This document shows, piece by piece, positions 8,655-16,846 of a DNA stretch of 34,776 bases. Both the position numbers and the translations under genes were made by a program. Source of the DNA: Streptomyces monashensis (GTDB taxonomy: Bacteria; Actinomycetota; Actinomycetes; Streptomycetales; Streptomycetaceae); contig NZ_MLYO01000038.1 in NCBI RefSeq assembly GCF_001866665.1, positions 1-34,776 on the forward strand. The letters run 5' to 3'. Position 1 is the first letter of the stretch. Each line of letters opens with the position of its first letter. The notes beneath the pieces were generated by a model, which worked only from the letters and a program-made list of their open reading frames with translations, ran no database searches and had not been told where the DNA came from.

Positions 8655-9201
8655 GTGATCATTTCCTTCTTACGCGACGACATGCAGGGTGCAGTATCGG
8701 TGACGCTGGAACGTGTCAATGATCCTGCTGCAGTTGGCAAGCACCCCTCAGCTGCCGGTTTCCCGTGCTGCACCGCCGTGGTGGACTATCCGGGCAAGGG
8801 TTATCGGGCCCTGTTCGGCTGGGTCCAGCTGGTGCGGTCGACGGACAACTCTTCCGCAGGGGCCGTGTTCGACATGGACCCGTTCTACCTTTTCGAGGAC
8901 GCGCCGTCGCCCTACGCGTTCTTCGGCATCAATCCCACCCTTTTTGACGCACCGTCACGGGCTGAGCGGGCCGCCCTGGACTGGACGGCGCACAGCTATC
9001 TGGCATGGACACCGATGGATGACACCGAACGGCGCGTCGTCCCGCTGGCCGGCTTCTCTTGGGGATTCGACATCGACTCGGCCAGTCGCATCACGCTGCA
9101 AGAGGTATCAGGCACTGACAGCTGTGGACTGGGACGCGCACCTGCCGTACCTCGGCTCTTCCTACCCCGGTTGGGCATTCGACAAGTGGCAGTCCAAGTA
9201 A
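8655..9201 (+). pseudogene. Conserved actinobacterial hypothetical protein, single frameshift
   Basis: Reading from GTG 8655, preceded by GCAGGG, the frame gives VIISFLRDDMQGAVSVTLER and a conserved block around ALFGWVQLVRSTDN, then FFGINPTLFDAP and VVPLAGFSWGFD. It matches my memory of a Streptomyces family of uncharacterised proteins of about 180 residues. At about 9107-9113 the frame is lost, and the expected ending (ALTAVDWDAHLPYLGSSYPG, WAFDKW) is found one frame over, stopping at 9201. One extra base in GGCACTGAC explains the shift. The rest is undamaged, so this is a young pseudogene or a sequencing error. No catalytic motif is apparent. Confidence 0.65.
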
Positions 9202-9300
9202 CGACTGTTGACGGTCTGCGCGTTCGATGGAGGCGGGGCCGCTTCGGCCGTCGGGGCCGTACGCCCTTCCCTACCGGGCGAGGCACCCGGATAGCGCGAA

Positions 9301-9535
9301 GTGACAGTCTTCCAGGGCGAGTTGGCCGCACGTCGCAACGCGCGGGACCACGAACACCTCATGCCCCACGCCGAAGTCGACATCCAGTGGGCCTTCGTCA
9401 CCCTCGTGTTCCCCCCGGCCTGTCCCGCCCGCACCGCCGCCTCAAGGCGGACCCCGTCAGCATCGCGGCAGCCGCCTGAAGAACAACTTCAGAAACTGGC
9501 TTGAGCGCCACCGCGGAAGCCGCCGTTACGCCCTT
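9301..9535 (+). pseudogene. Multiply frameshifted protein remnant of unknown family
   Basis: Pieces of one apparent protein occur in successive frames: VTVFQGELAARRNARDHEHL and HAEVDIQWAFVTLVFPP, then HRRLKADPVSIAAA, then KNNFRNWLERHRGSRRYALLQ. The order and sense suggest a gene decayed by at least two frameshifts. I do not recognise the family. The 500 bases between 9202 and 9697 otherwise hold only the leader of the next methyltransferase gene. Confidence 0.35.
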
Positions 9536-9697
9536 CTGCAGAGGAAGGAGCGGCCGCGCGCGCAGGGCCGTGGACTCAGCTCACGGACTGTTCTCCCAAG
9601 CCCGCCATCGCCATTCCACGGCTCTGCACCACACACGCTGAGCTGGGATTTTGCACTGTCTGGCCGTACCGTCTCCTCATCGCGAGAGGGGGGCCGG

Positions 9698-10465
9698 ATG
9701 GAGCGCAACATCCGCACCGTCGAGGACGTGCTGAAACTCCTTGACGACCTGTTCACACCCGAGGCCGACCGCTGGACGAGCGACGCAGCAGCCTGGTGGG
9801 ACGCCTTCTATGCCGACCGCTCCAAACCTGTGCCGTTCTTCGCGGCCAAGCCAGACGAGGATCTCGCCTCCTACCTCGACCGCCGGCTCATCACCCCGGG
9901 CCGGGCCCTCGATCTGGGCTGCGGCCCCGGACGCAACGCCCTCTATCTGGACTCCCTCGGCTTCCAGGTGGATGCCGTCGACCTCTCCCCCGCAGCCGTC
10001 GCCTGGGCCGAGGAACGCGCCCGTGACACCGGAGCGCACATCCGGTTCCACAAGGGAGACGCCTTCGCCCTCACCGGCACCGAGCTGAGCGGACGCTACG
10101 ACCTGATCTACGACTCGGGCTGCTTCCACCACCTGCCGCCCCACCGCCGCATCACCTACCTCGCCCTGCTCGACCAACTCCTCGCACCCGGCGGCCACTT
10201 CGCACTCACCTGCTTCACCGACGGAGAGAACGGAGGATCAGACCTCCCCGACGCGGCCCTCTACCGCGACGCCCGCCTCCACGGCGGACTCGCCTACACC
10301 CCAGAGTCCCTGCGCTGGATCTTCTCCGACCTCACAGAGGTCGAACTTCGGCTCATGCACGACGAACCGCCCCAGTCCGCGTACTTCGGCGAACCCTTCC
10401 TCTGGACGGCGCTGTACCGACGCGATGCCCAGCCGAGCACAGGCTCTGCGAGCGTGCCGACCTAG
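9698..10465 (+). CDS. Class I SAM-dependent methyltransferase
   Basis: A 255-residue Rossmann-fold methyltransferase. Motif I (LDLGCGPGRN, residues 71-80) binds S-adenosylmethionine, Asp95 in VDAVDLS is the likely ribose-binding acid, and YDLIYDSGCFHHLPP matches motifs II/III. The acceptor is probably a small molecule, because no RNA- or DNA-binding domain is added, but it cannot be named. The ATG at 9698 follows a very strong GAGAGGGGGG ribosome site. The TAG stop lies inside the CTAG at the left end of an inverted-repeat element, which could have inserted there without changing the protein. No operon partner is visible. Confidence 0.88.
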   Translation: MERNIRTVEDVLKLLDDLFTPEADRWTSDAAAWWDAFYADRSKPVPFFAAKPDEDLASYLDRRLITPGRALDLGCGPGRNALYLDSLGFQVDAVDLSPAAVAWAEERARDTGAHIRFHKGDAFALTGTELSGRYDLIYDSGCFHHLPPHRRITYLALLDQLLAPGGHFALTCFTDGENGGSDLPDAALYRDARLHGGLAYTPESLRWIFSDLTEVELRLMHDEPPQSAYFGEPFLWTALYRRDAQPSTGSASVPT

Positions 10466-10582
10466 AAGTGCCCTGAAGATCTTGAAATCGCGCCCGGATT
10501 GCGTCACTTTAGGACGATTGACATTCAACGGCAATCTGGTGCGAGTCGGGCGGTCAGAGCAAGATCTTCATCAGCCTTCTAG
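10462..10582. repeat. CTAG-bounded inverted-repeat element (probable MITE)
   Basis: Bases 10458-10484 and 10560-10586 are inverted repeats of 27 bases agreeing at 22 positions: an outer 11-base match (CGACCTAGAAG) and an inner 11-base match (TGAAGATCTTG) around a five-base mismatch. They enclose 75 bases with no coding capacity. Each arm contains CTAG, a target sequence used by several IS5-family elements, so the unit from CTAG 10462 to CTAG 10582 looks like a non-autonomous miniature element of about 120 bp. The left CTAG supplies the stop codon of the upstream methyltransferase gene. A long-stem structure helping termination is an alternative. The repeats are seen directly; MITE status is inference. 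Confidence 0.6.
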
Positions 10583-11477
10583 GTCGCGTCTTCAAATGAT
10601 CTTGAGTAGTGGATCATGGTTGGGTGATACGTCTCCATGAACTGTCCGATACTGAATGGGAGTTCGTCCGGCCGCTGCTGCCCAAGTCCTTGCGGGGCGG
10701 AAGCGGTTGGACGACCGCACCGTGCTCAACGGGATCGTGTGGAAGTTTCGGACTGGCACCGCTTGGCGGGATATGCCCGAGCGGTACGGTCAGTGGCACA
10801 CGCTGCACACCCGCTTTCGCCGCTGGGCCCTGGACGGCACCTTCGAGCGAATGCTCCGTGCCGCCCAGGCGCGGGCGGATGCGGCAGGGGACATCGACTG
10901 GCTGGTGTCGGTCGACTCCACGGTCGTGCGGGGCCCACCAGCACGCCGCCGGAGCCCGAAAAGGGGGCTCCGCAGCCCCGGCCTCGGACGCTCCCGGGGT
11001 GGCCTGACGAGCAAGATTCACCTGGCCTGCGACGGTTTTGGCCGCCCGCTCGCCTTCACGATCACGGGTGGGAACATGAACGACTGCACCCAGTTCACCG
11101 CCGTGATGGAGGCGATCCGGGTGCCCCGCATCGGCCCGGGACGGCCTCGCGTGCGGCCCGCCCACGTACTGGGCGACAAGGGCTACAGCTCCAGGGCCAT
11201 CCGGACTTGGCTGCGACGCCGGGGCATCAGTCACACCATCCCCGAGCGGGCCGACCAGGTCCGCAACCGGCTCCGGCGCGGCCGCCGGGGCGGGCGCCCG
11301 CCGGTCTTCGACAAGCAGCTCTACAAGCGTCGCAATGTGGTGGAACGGTGCTTCAACCGCCTGAAGCAGTGGCGCGGTGTCGCGACCCGCTACGACAAGA
11401 CCGCCGAGTCCTACCAAGCAGCCGTCACCCTCGCATCGCTGCTGATGTGGGCGTGACATTTGAAGACAACTCGTAGG
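10583..11477 (+). mobile_element. IS5-family insertion sequence (IS427-group-like)
   Basis: The element carries one transposase region between perfect 11-bp terminal inverted repeats: GTCTTCAAATG at 10588-10598 and CATTTGAAGAC at 11457-11467. Its exact outer ends are uncertain. CTAGG occurs just outside the left repeat and GTAGG just outside the right, so TA or a YTAR-like target is plausible. It lies immediately beside the CTAG-bounded miniature element. Right of the element begins the 3' end of the frameshifted cREC gene (minus strand). Confidence 0.7.
10624..11456 (+). pseudogene. IS5-family transposase with two single-base indels
   Basis: The protein starts at GTG 10624 (VIRLHELSDTEWEFVRPLLP). 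Near 10698 one base is missing, so the conserved GRKRLDDRTVLNGIVWKFRT lies in the next frame. Near 10931 an extra G returns the original frame (AHQHAAGARKGGSAAP). In related elements orfA ends soon after and orfB is reached by -1 slippage at a homopolymer run, seen here as AAAAGGGGG (10959-10967). Because of the extra G, the frame after the deletion reads straight through to the DDE core. The catalytic residues are present: Asp in VSVDSTVV, Asp in VLGDKGYSS and Glu in VVERCFNRLKQWR. The element is nearly complete, but the N-terminal helix-turn-helix region is out of frame with the core. Confidence 0.8.
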
Positions 11478-11522
11478 CGCGTTGGGGATCCGCCGGCGAC
11501 AGGATGGTGTGCCGCCGGCTGC

Positions 11523-11935
11523 TCACTGAGCGGCAGCTCTCCGAACGTGGTACTTCCAGTGTGAAAGGGAGCGCACGACGGTCTCGGCGCCGGCGGGATT
11601 GGCGCTGTGCACGTAGACAGTACCGATGTGGAACGGTCTTCCGTGGAAGGCGGCCTCCTCTAGGAGGGTCACCACCGGCTGATGCTGTCATCGCCGCCCA
11701 GGTCGTGGTCGAGCCAGAACTCATCGATGAAGACGTCCCGGTGTTCGTGAAGGAGCTGGACTCCATCGCGAGTTGTGCGCGCGAGCCGTGCCGCTCGGGG
11801 CAGGGCCCTGAGGTCGAGGTCGTCGACGGCGAGGATGACCGGTGCAGGTCCAGGAATGAGCTGCTGCACCCGGACATCATGCCCGATGAACGGCGCCCAG
11901 CAGGCCATGAGCAGGTGCCCCTCTGCACCCAGCAC
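11523..11935 (-). pseudogene. Cyclic-phosphate processing receiver (cREC) protein, frameshifted
   Basis: The minus-strand frame gives PAPVILAVDDLDLRALP, then RDGVQLLHEH and FWLDHDLGGDD. These are the acidic pocket and LDHDLG signature of the cREC receiver-like domain (PF20274), a family linked by genome context to cyclic-phosphate and RNA-repair enzymes. The frame stops at 11669, but the next frame continues without a gap: VVTLLEEAAFHGRPFHIGTV and YVHSANPAGAETVVRSL, ending at a TGA at 11523-11525. One base lost or gained near 11675 explains it. The VHSANPxG motif is diagnostic. The gene points toward the neighbouring IS5 copy, and only about 55 bases separate its stop from the IS repeat. Confidence 0.65.
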
Positions 11936-12123
11936 GATTCACGAAGCGACGCCCGCCGATGTGTCGACTCTTGTTCACCCAGAGCCACGTTCAAACTGGC
12001 CATTTCAGAGTGAGGCCCATGCTGCCCGGCCGGCCGGTCTGGGACGGCTTTTTCTGCGGGGGCGCGATCCCTCGGCTCGTTACCCCCTGCCGCAGATCGA
12101 GCAGGCCAGGCAGGATGATCACC

Positions 12124-14136
12124 ATGATCCACGACCCGGATGACGCAGCCTCGTTCCATGACCTGTTGGCAGCACAGTCCCGCCTGACCGACTTGGTTCT
12201 GTCGCCCGATGGAACACGCTTGATCGCGTCGGTGCAGTCGGTCAACGAGGAGGGATCCGGGCACGTCGCGAGGTTCTGGGAGGTCGATCCCCACGGCAAG
12301 GGTGACAGCCGCCCCGTGGTGGGCTGCGTGGAGGGTGACTTTGCTCCCGCGTTCGCTGCCGATGGGACGCTGTTGTTCCTCTCCGGCCGCGAGAACGCGG
12401 ATCCCATCGGTGAAAACCCTGACAGCCACGATGTGTCGCTGTGGGCGTTGTCCGAGCGCGGTGAGGCCAGGCAGATCGTCCGCCATCCTGGGGGAATATC
12501 CGCCTTCACCTCCGCGGCGACTGCCGACGTGCTCGCTTACACCGCCGATCTGGTTCCTGGCACGGCGGACATCGAGACATACGCCGCAGCTCGGCGTGAG
12601 CACGAGCGCGCCATGGTCACCGCGGCCTTGTACGAGCAGACCGCGGCGTCTGCCTGGAGCGCAGCCCTTGGGCCTGACGAACCACACACATTCGTCCTGC
12701 GCTCCGGCGGGCCTGCGGTGATCACCGGGAGCCAGGGCCTGGCAGGTACCGGCGACGCCGCACTCTCTCCGGACGGATCGCTGGTGGCCTACACGCAGGC
12801 CGCGACCGGATGGGCCCCGGACACCAATACCGTGGTCGTCACCGACACGGCAACCGGCATGCAACAACGCACCTTCTCGCGCCCCGGCCATCAGTACTAC
12901 CGCCCGGCGTTCACGGCCGACGGCTCGGCACTGGTCTGCCAGCGCCAGCGGGAGGAGACCTACGAGACCGAATGGCGCGTCACACTCGTCGCATTCGACC
13001 TGGTCTCCGGCGAAGAGAGCGACCTGCTGCCGGACTTCGACAACTGGCCTTGGCCCGGGCGTGCGGTCCTCTCACCGGTCCCCGGAGACGCGACGATGTG
13101 GTTCACGGGCGACGAGCGGGGGCACTGCCCCGTGTTCCGCCGTGACACGGACGGCACGATCACCCGTCTGACCACCTCCGGCGCCTACACCTCGCTCTGC
13201 GTGACACCCGACGGGGCGACCCTCTTCGCGCTGCGCAGCGCGATGGACAGCCCGCCCCGGGTGGTCCGCCTGGATGCCGTCACGCCCGATCAGCACCCCG
13301 TCTTCCTCGACGCCCCCGGCGAGCTCCGCTCGCTTCCCGGTGCCCTGACCGAGGTACACGCCCAGGGGGACGACGGCTTCCCGCTGCGCGGCTGGCTGGT
13401 CCTGCCGGAAGGCGCCTCGCCCGAGCGCCCGGCACCGTTGCTCGTCGTCCCGCACGGTGGACCGCAGGCGTCCTGGAGCGCCTGGACATGGTCGTGGAAC
13501 CCGTGGCCGTTCGCTGCCCGCGGCTACGCGGTACTCCTGCCGGACCCGGCCCTGTCCACCGGTTACGGGCAGCGGATGCAAGAACGCGGCCGGGGCGAGT
13601 ACGGCGGTCAGCCCTACCGTGACGTCATCGCGCTGGCGGACGCGGCACTGGGGCGCGCCGACCTCGACGCGACTCGGACCGCCTTCGCCGGCTGGTCCTA
13701 CGGCGGCTACCTGGCCAACCGGGCCGCGACCAGCACCGACCGCTTCAAGGCGATCGTCTCGGCCGCCGCGATGTGGAACCTGGAGGCGTTGCAGACCGAC
13801 ACGGACATGCGCGCCTACTTCCGCAAGATCTTCGGCGACCCGCGAACCCAGCGGGAGCGGTACGTGGCGAACTCGCCCCACCTCGACGCAGCGAGGATGA
13901 AGACGCCGATGCTGATCGTGCACGGAGGCAGGGACCAGCGCGTACCGATGGGGCAGGCGCTGAGCCTGCACAGCGATCTGGTGCGGCTCGGAGTGCCGGT
14001 CAGGTTCCTGCACTTCCCGACCGAGGGCCACACCGTAGAAGTACCGAACCACATTCGGATCATGTACGAGACGGTGCTGAACTTCCTCGACCACCATGTA
14101 CTCGGACAGGAGTGGCGGCGGCCCGCGATGCTTTGA
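12124..14136 (+). CDS. S9 family prolyl-oligopeptidase-type serine peptidase
   Basis: A 670-residue protein with an N-terminal beta-propeller of WD40/PD40-like repeats (residues about 10-400, for example VLSPDGTRLIASV and ALSPDGSLVAYTQ) and a C-terminal alpha/beta hydrolase domain. The catalytic triad is visible: Ser525 in AGWSYGGYLANRA, Asp604 in HGGRDQRVPMGQA and His636 in FPTEGHTVEVP. Family enzymes cleave short peptides, usually after proline or as acylaminoacyl-peptidases; the propeller excludes large proteins. No signal peptide is seen, so it is probably cytoplasmic. ATG 12124 is used, with CAGG about ten bases upstream; ATG 12115 is three codons earlier. The longer open frame to 11959 overlaps the opposing cREC gene and is not protein-like. 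Length fits the family. Confidence 0.9.
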   Translation: MIHDPDDAASFHDLLAAQSRLTDLVLSPDGTRLIASVQSVNEEGSGHVARFWEVDPHGKGDSRPVVGCVEGDFAPAFAADGTLLFLSGRENADPIGENPDSHDVSLWALSERGEARQIVRHPGGISAFTSAATADVLAYTADLVPGTADIETYAAARREHERAMVTAALYEQTAASAWSAALGPDEPHTFVLRSGGPAVITGSQGLAGTGDAALSPDGSLVAYTQAATGWAPDTNTVVVTDTATGMQQRTFSRPGHQYYRPAFTADGSALVCQRQREETYETEWRVTLVAFDLVSGEESDLLPDFDNWPWPGRAVLSPVPGDATMWFTGDERGHCPVFRRDTDGTITRLTTSGAYTSLCVTPDGATLFALRSAMDSPPRVVRLDAVTPDQHPVFLDAPGELRSLPGALTEVHAQGDDGFPLRGWLVLPEGASPERPAPLLVVPHGGPQASWSAWTWSWNPWPFAARGYAVLLPDPALSTGYGQRMQERGRGEYGGQPYRDVIALADAALGRADLDATRTAFAGWSYGGYLANRAATSTDRFKAIVSAAAMWNLEALQTDTDMRAYFRKIFGDPRTQRERYVANSPHLDAARMKTPMLIVHGGRDQRVPMGQALSLHSDLVRLGVPVRFLHFPTEGHTVEVPNHIRIMYETVLNFLDHHVLGQEWRRPAML

Positions 14137-14138
14137 CG

Positions 14139-14522
14139 GATCCCCCTCGAAATGACCTGTGGGAGCGCGCGTCCGGGTTGCTCCCACCCCTTCCCCCGCG
14201 CCGCCATCGGCATCCGGGCCGACACCGGCCGACGACCGAGCCCCGCTGCGGAATCGTTTACCTAGTACGCGAAGAGGTCCGCTGGGCCGATGTGCCGGCC
14301 GAACGCGTCGGCTGCAGCGGGGTGACAGCCTGACGACGGCTGCACGACTGGCCCCAGGCCGGAGTCTGGCCCCGCCTCCACGAGCTTCTCCTGAGCGGAC
14401 TACGCAAGACAGGATTGCTCGACATGGACGACATCGCTGTCGACGGCTCGCACGTCAGCGGCCCGGCTATGGGCGGGCGTCACGGAGGAACCGCCCACGT
14501 CCGCCCACCACCGTGCGCTTGA
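14139..14522 (+). pseudogene. IS5-family transposase N-terminal relic
   Basis: Directly after the peptidase stop a frame reads NDLWERASGLLPPLP, then REEVRWADVPAERVGCSGVT, an in-frame TGA at 14331-14333, then RRLHDWPQAGVWPRLHELLL and MDDIAVDGSHVSG. This is the N-terminal DUF4096-like region and the first catalytic Asp (DGSHV) of an IS5-family transposase. The TGA sits where relatives have Trp/Cys before RRL, so it is a nonsense change. Downstream the DDE core is missing. A different IS5 lineage from the copy at 10.6 kb. Confidence 0.65.
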
Positions 14523-14540
14523 ATAGACGGACGCCCCCAT

Positions 14541-14698
14541 AGGTCCCGCTGACGCCTGACGACGAGCCCCCCGAGGACATCGTCTTCATGCGGCTGCCGC
14601 GCTGCGCCCAGCGGCAGAATCAGGCTCTCCGGCTCCAGCTGGCCCACGCGCTCACCGACCTGGACGGCGCGGGTGGCCAACTGACTTTAGAGCCGTGA
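14541..14698 (+). pseudogene. Unrecognised C-terminal scrap
   Basis: A frame reading VPLTPDDEPPEDIVFMRLPR and AQRQNQALRLQLAHALTDLD ends in TGA at 14698. It has the look of the end of a real protein with a terminal helix, but there is no start, ribosome site or family match. It follows the IS5 relic and precedes the stop of the opposing exported-protein gene by 11 bases. Confidence 0.25.
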
Positions 14699-14709
14699 GG
14701 GCAGGGAGG

Positions 14710-15183
14710 TCAGTTGCAACCCCATGAATCGTGTTGCTGCCCCCAGTCTTGCCCTCCGTACCACCACAGGGAGCCCTTGGCCCAGTCTGAGCATCCAGCC
14801 ACCGTCGCGGACGCCTGCCAGGCGTCAGGGGTGGGGATGCCGTGGGCGAGACCGCCGGTGTCCACATTCTTGGACGAAGTCCAGCCGGTGGTGGTGACCG
14901 ACGCCACGGTGTAAGGCGACGAGATTCTCAACGTCACCGTGGCCCCCGCATGGTCGTTCTGGAACTGGGTGCTCCATTGCCAGTGGGCGGACACAGCATC
15001 GGCACACGAATCGTAGATCTGCTCAACCTGCCCCGCGTACTCACCCCAGACATGGACGTTTCCCGGCTGACCGATACTCATCTTTCCGCAGCTGGCCGAG
15101 CGGACGGTCGCGCTCGCGACCGGAATGGCCAGACCCGTCAACGTGATCGCGGTCGCCGCGATCACAGCAATCTTGGTGCGCAT
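14710..15183 (-). CDS. Small secreted protein with four cysteines
   Basis: A 157-residue protein starting at ATG 15183 behind a strong AAGGGGGAAA ribosome site. Residues 1-25 form a typical Sec signal peptide (MRTK, hydrophobic core IAVIAATAITLTGLAIPV, cleavage near ASA). The mature protein has four Cys residues (about 32, 60, 130 and 156), which could form two disulfides, and is rich in Trp, Thr and Ser. No known domain is recognised. It is the first of three exported proteins on this strand within 1.6 kb. Intact; function unknown. Confidence 0.75.
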   Translation of the reverse strand: MRTKIAVIAATAITLTGLAIPVASATVRSASCGKMSIGQPGNVHVWGEYAGQVEQIYDSCADAVSAHWQWSTQFQNDHAGATVTLRISSPYTVASVTTTGWTSSKNVDTGGLAHGIPTPDAWQASATVAGCSDWAKGSLWWYGGQDWGQQHDSWGCN

Positions 15184-15391
15184 GTTTCCCCCTTTTCTCA
15201 GTTCACGCGCTGGCCGGCGAGGCCGGTTCGGATGACCTCGCCGCCGCTGATGTAACCTCGGCGGTCGTGCCCGCCGCCTCCGTCACGGCCGTGGTGTCCT
15301 CGGCCGGGTGCGTGCCGGCATCGCCGCGGTTGGCGCTACCACCGGTGACATCTCCAGGCATACTTCACCGTCGCGTGGCTGCCCTGGCTGC

Positions 15392-15649
15392 TTACCCGAT
15401 GACCGCCTGCGGGCTCCGCGCGTCGCCGAGGTACCGGCCGTTCAGCCACGAGCCCGCAGAGACAATGCGGGCGCCCCGACCCGCAGCAAATGTCTGACCC
15501 TGCCCGTAGCAGCACGCTCCGGGCCAGGCCGTCCCCCGGCAGAGGGCCGCGCTGTCGGCCTGGGCGCTGCCGGCGCCGACGACCACGCCTTCGACGGCGA
15601 TGGCTCCAGCAACGGCGGCCTTGGTGATGCGTCCAGCCTGACCAGGCAT
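15392..15649 (-). CDS. Small exported peptide/protein (85 residues)
   Basis: ATG 15649 follows the ribosome site AGGGGAA with good spacing. The 85-residue product has a basic N-terminus (MPGQAGRITK), a hydrophobic core ending GVVVGAGSAQA, and a probable cleavage before DSAALCRG. The mature part of about 54 residues contains ALCRGTAWPGACCYG, with three Cys, then TFAAGRGARIVSAGSWLNGR. It is not recognised as a family. Its size, signal peptide and Cys content suggest a secreted effector, inhibitor or structural peptide. A longer frame to 15691 lacks a ribosome site. Confidence 0.6.
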   Translation of the reverse strand: MPGQAGRITKAAVAGAIAVEGVVVGAGSAQADSAALCRGTAWPGACCYGQGQTFAAGRGARIVSAGSWLNGRYLGDARSPQAVIG

Positions 15650-15787
15650 GTTTCCCCTGAGTCCGTGGCGTCCCGTTGCGGGCCTTTGCACGTTGCCGTT
15701 GTTTGCACTACTCGGGCCGGCCTAGCATGCAGCGGCCCGACCAGACCCGAGTGGAGTCTCAATCGCCTCACCCCGGGGGGCGTGCGC

Positions 15788-16300
15788 CTACCAGACCGAC
15801 GCGACCGGCGACTCGATGTCGCCGTAGTAGCCGTACGGGGCTCCGCCGGGGGTACCCCAGAAGCCGACCTTCACCATGTAGGCACCGTTCAGACCACCGA
15901 CCGTCTGCGAGACGATGTTGTACGTCAGGCCGTCACGGCCGCCGGACAGCCAACCGTCCTTCGTGCAGTGCAGATCTTGCACCTCGCTCCAGCCGCCGAA
16001 CCCATCACTCTTGTACAACTGCGCGCACGGAAACACGCCCATGCTGCCGGGGGCCTCCTGAACGCGGATGATGCCGTAAAAGCCGTTGCTGCCGTCGGCG
16101 GCGGGCTCGATGCACGAGTCCAGGGAGACACCGCCGCCGACATCGACGTAGCCGAGAGGGTGCCTGTTGCGGTCGAGCTGATCGCCGCGGCAGCCCGTGT
16201 TGCTGGTCGCGGCGGAGGCGGAAGAGGTGCCGACGGCGATACCGCCGAGCACGAGCGCGCCGATGGTGGCGAAGCGGGCGAGATGTCCGAGCGTCTTCAA
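15788..16300 (-). CDS. Secreted protein with four cysteines, TTG start
   Basis: TTG 16300 is the likely start because AAGGAGA lies about five bases upstream. A Sec signal peptide follows directly: K-T-L-G-H-L-A-R-F, hydrophobic core ATIGALVLGGIAVG, cleavage near SSASA. The 170-residue precursor gives a mature protein of about 138 residues with four Cys (in NTGCRGD, LDSCIEP, FPCAQLY, LHCTKD) and many Gly, Tyr and Trp. The DRNRHPLGYVDVGGGVSLDS and YMVKVGFWGTPG segments suggest a beta-rich extracellular domain. The family is not recognised. It may be expressed with the two smaller exported proteins downstream, although gaps of about 140-210 bases separate them. Confidence 0.7.
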   Translation of the reverse strand: MKTLGHLARFATIGALVLGGIAVGTSSASAATSNTGCRGDQLDRNRHPLGYVDVGGGVSLDSCIEPAADGSNGFYGIIRVQEAPGSMGVFPCAQLYKSDGFGGWSEVQDLHCTKDGWLSGGRDGLTYNIVSQTVGGLNGAYMVKVGFWGTPGGAPYGYYGDIESPVASVW

Positions 16301-16846
16301 GAGGTCTCCTTGGCAGGTTGGTTGATCGGTAGCGCCAGCATGCTGGGCTGGCAACGCATTGCGTGTGGTGTCTGGGTGCACGGTGAAGAGAGGGTTCCGG
16401 TGCCGCAGTACACAGCGAGCCGGGAGACGCAAGCGGGGTCTTTATCCCGGCGCTGACGGCAATAGGAGGCTGTCCTTTCTGCCGGCAGGAGGCAACGGGT
16501 ACCGGGATGTCCCTGTTCTCGGCCCTGCCGTTGCACCACATCCTCGGCGGCTCTGGACGGCACCTCCATGACGGCAGCTTGACGTTCGCCTGTCGTTCGG
16601 ACCGGGCCCGGTACGGCTTGCGTTGCAGGGGCGTGTTCGCCCGAGTGCTGGAAAGCGGCTCGGTGCGGTTCCACAGCGCGCAATGACAGCTCGCCGGTCC
16701 TGCTGGGTGGGGCGGGACGACCGGGCCTGTCCGGTGCGGAAGTCATCATCGGCCTGGACACCGCGTCCGACTGGTGCGCGCCGGACTCGCTGCTTCTCCG
16801 GCGCGCTCTGCGGATGGTCCCTTCCCTCGCTCACGCGACCGTGCAG
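16301..16846. other. Intergenic region upstream of exported-protein genes
   Basis: About 545 bases between the TTG-start exported protein and the stop of the large STAND gene. Open frames here lack ribosome sites and recognisable motifs. The part nearest 16300 should hold the exported gene's promoter. I see no repeat, RNA gene or convincing terminator hairpin. Confidence 0.4.

Noticed and set aside
13072..14187. 371-codon minus-strand frame opposite the S9 peptidase
   Set aside because: Shadow of the peptidase; the catalytic triad and propeller repeats are all on the plus strand.
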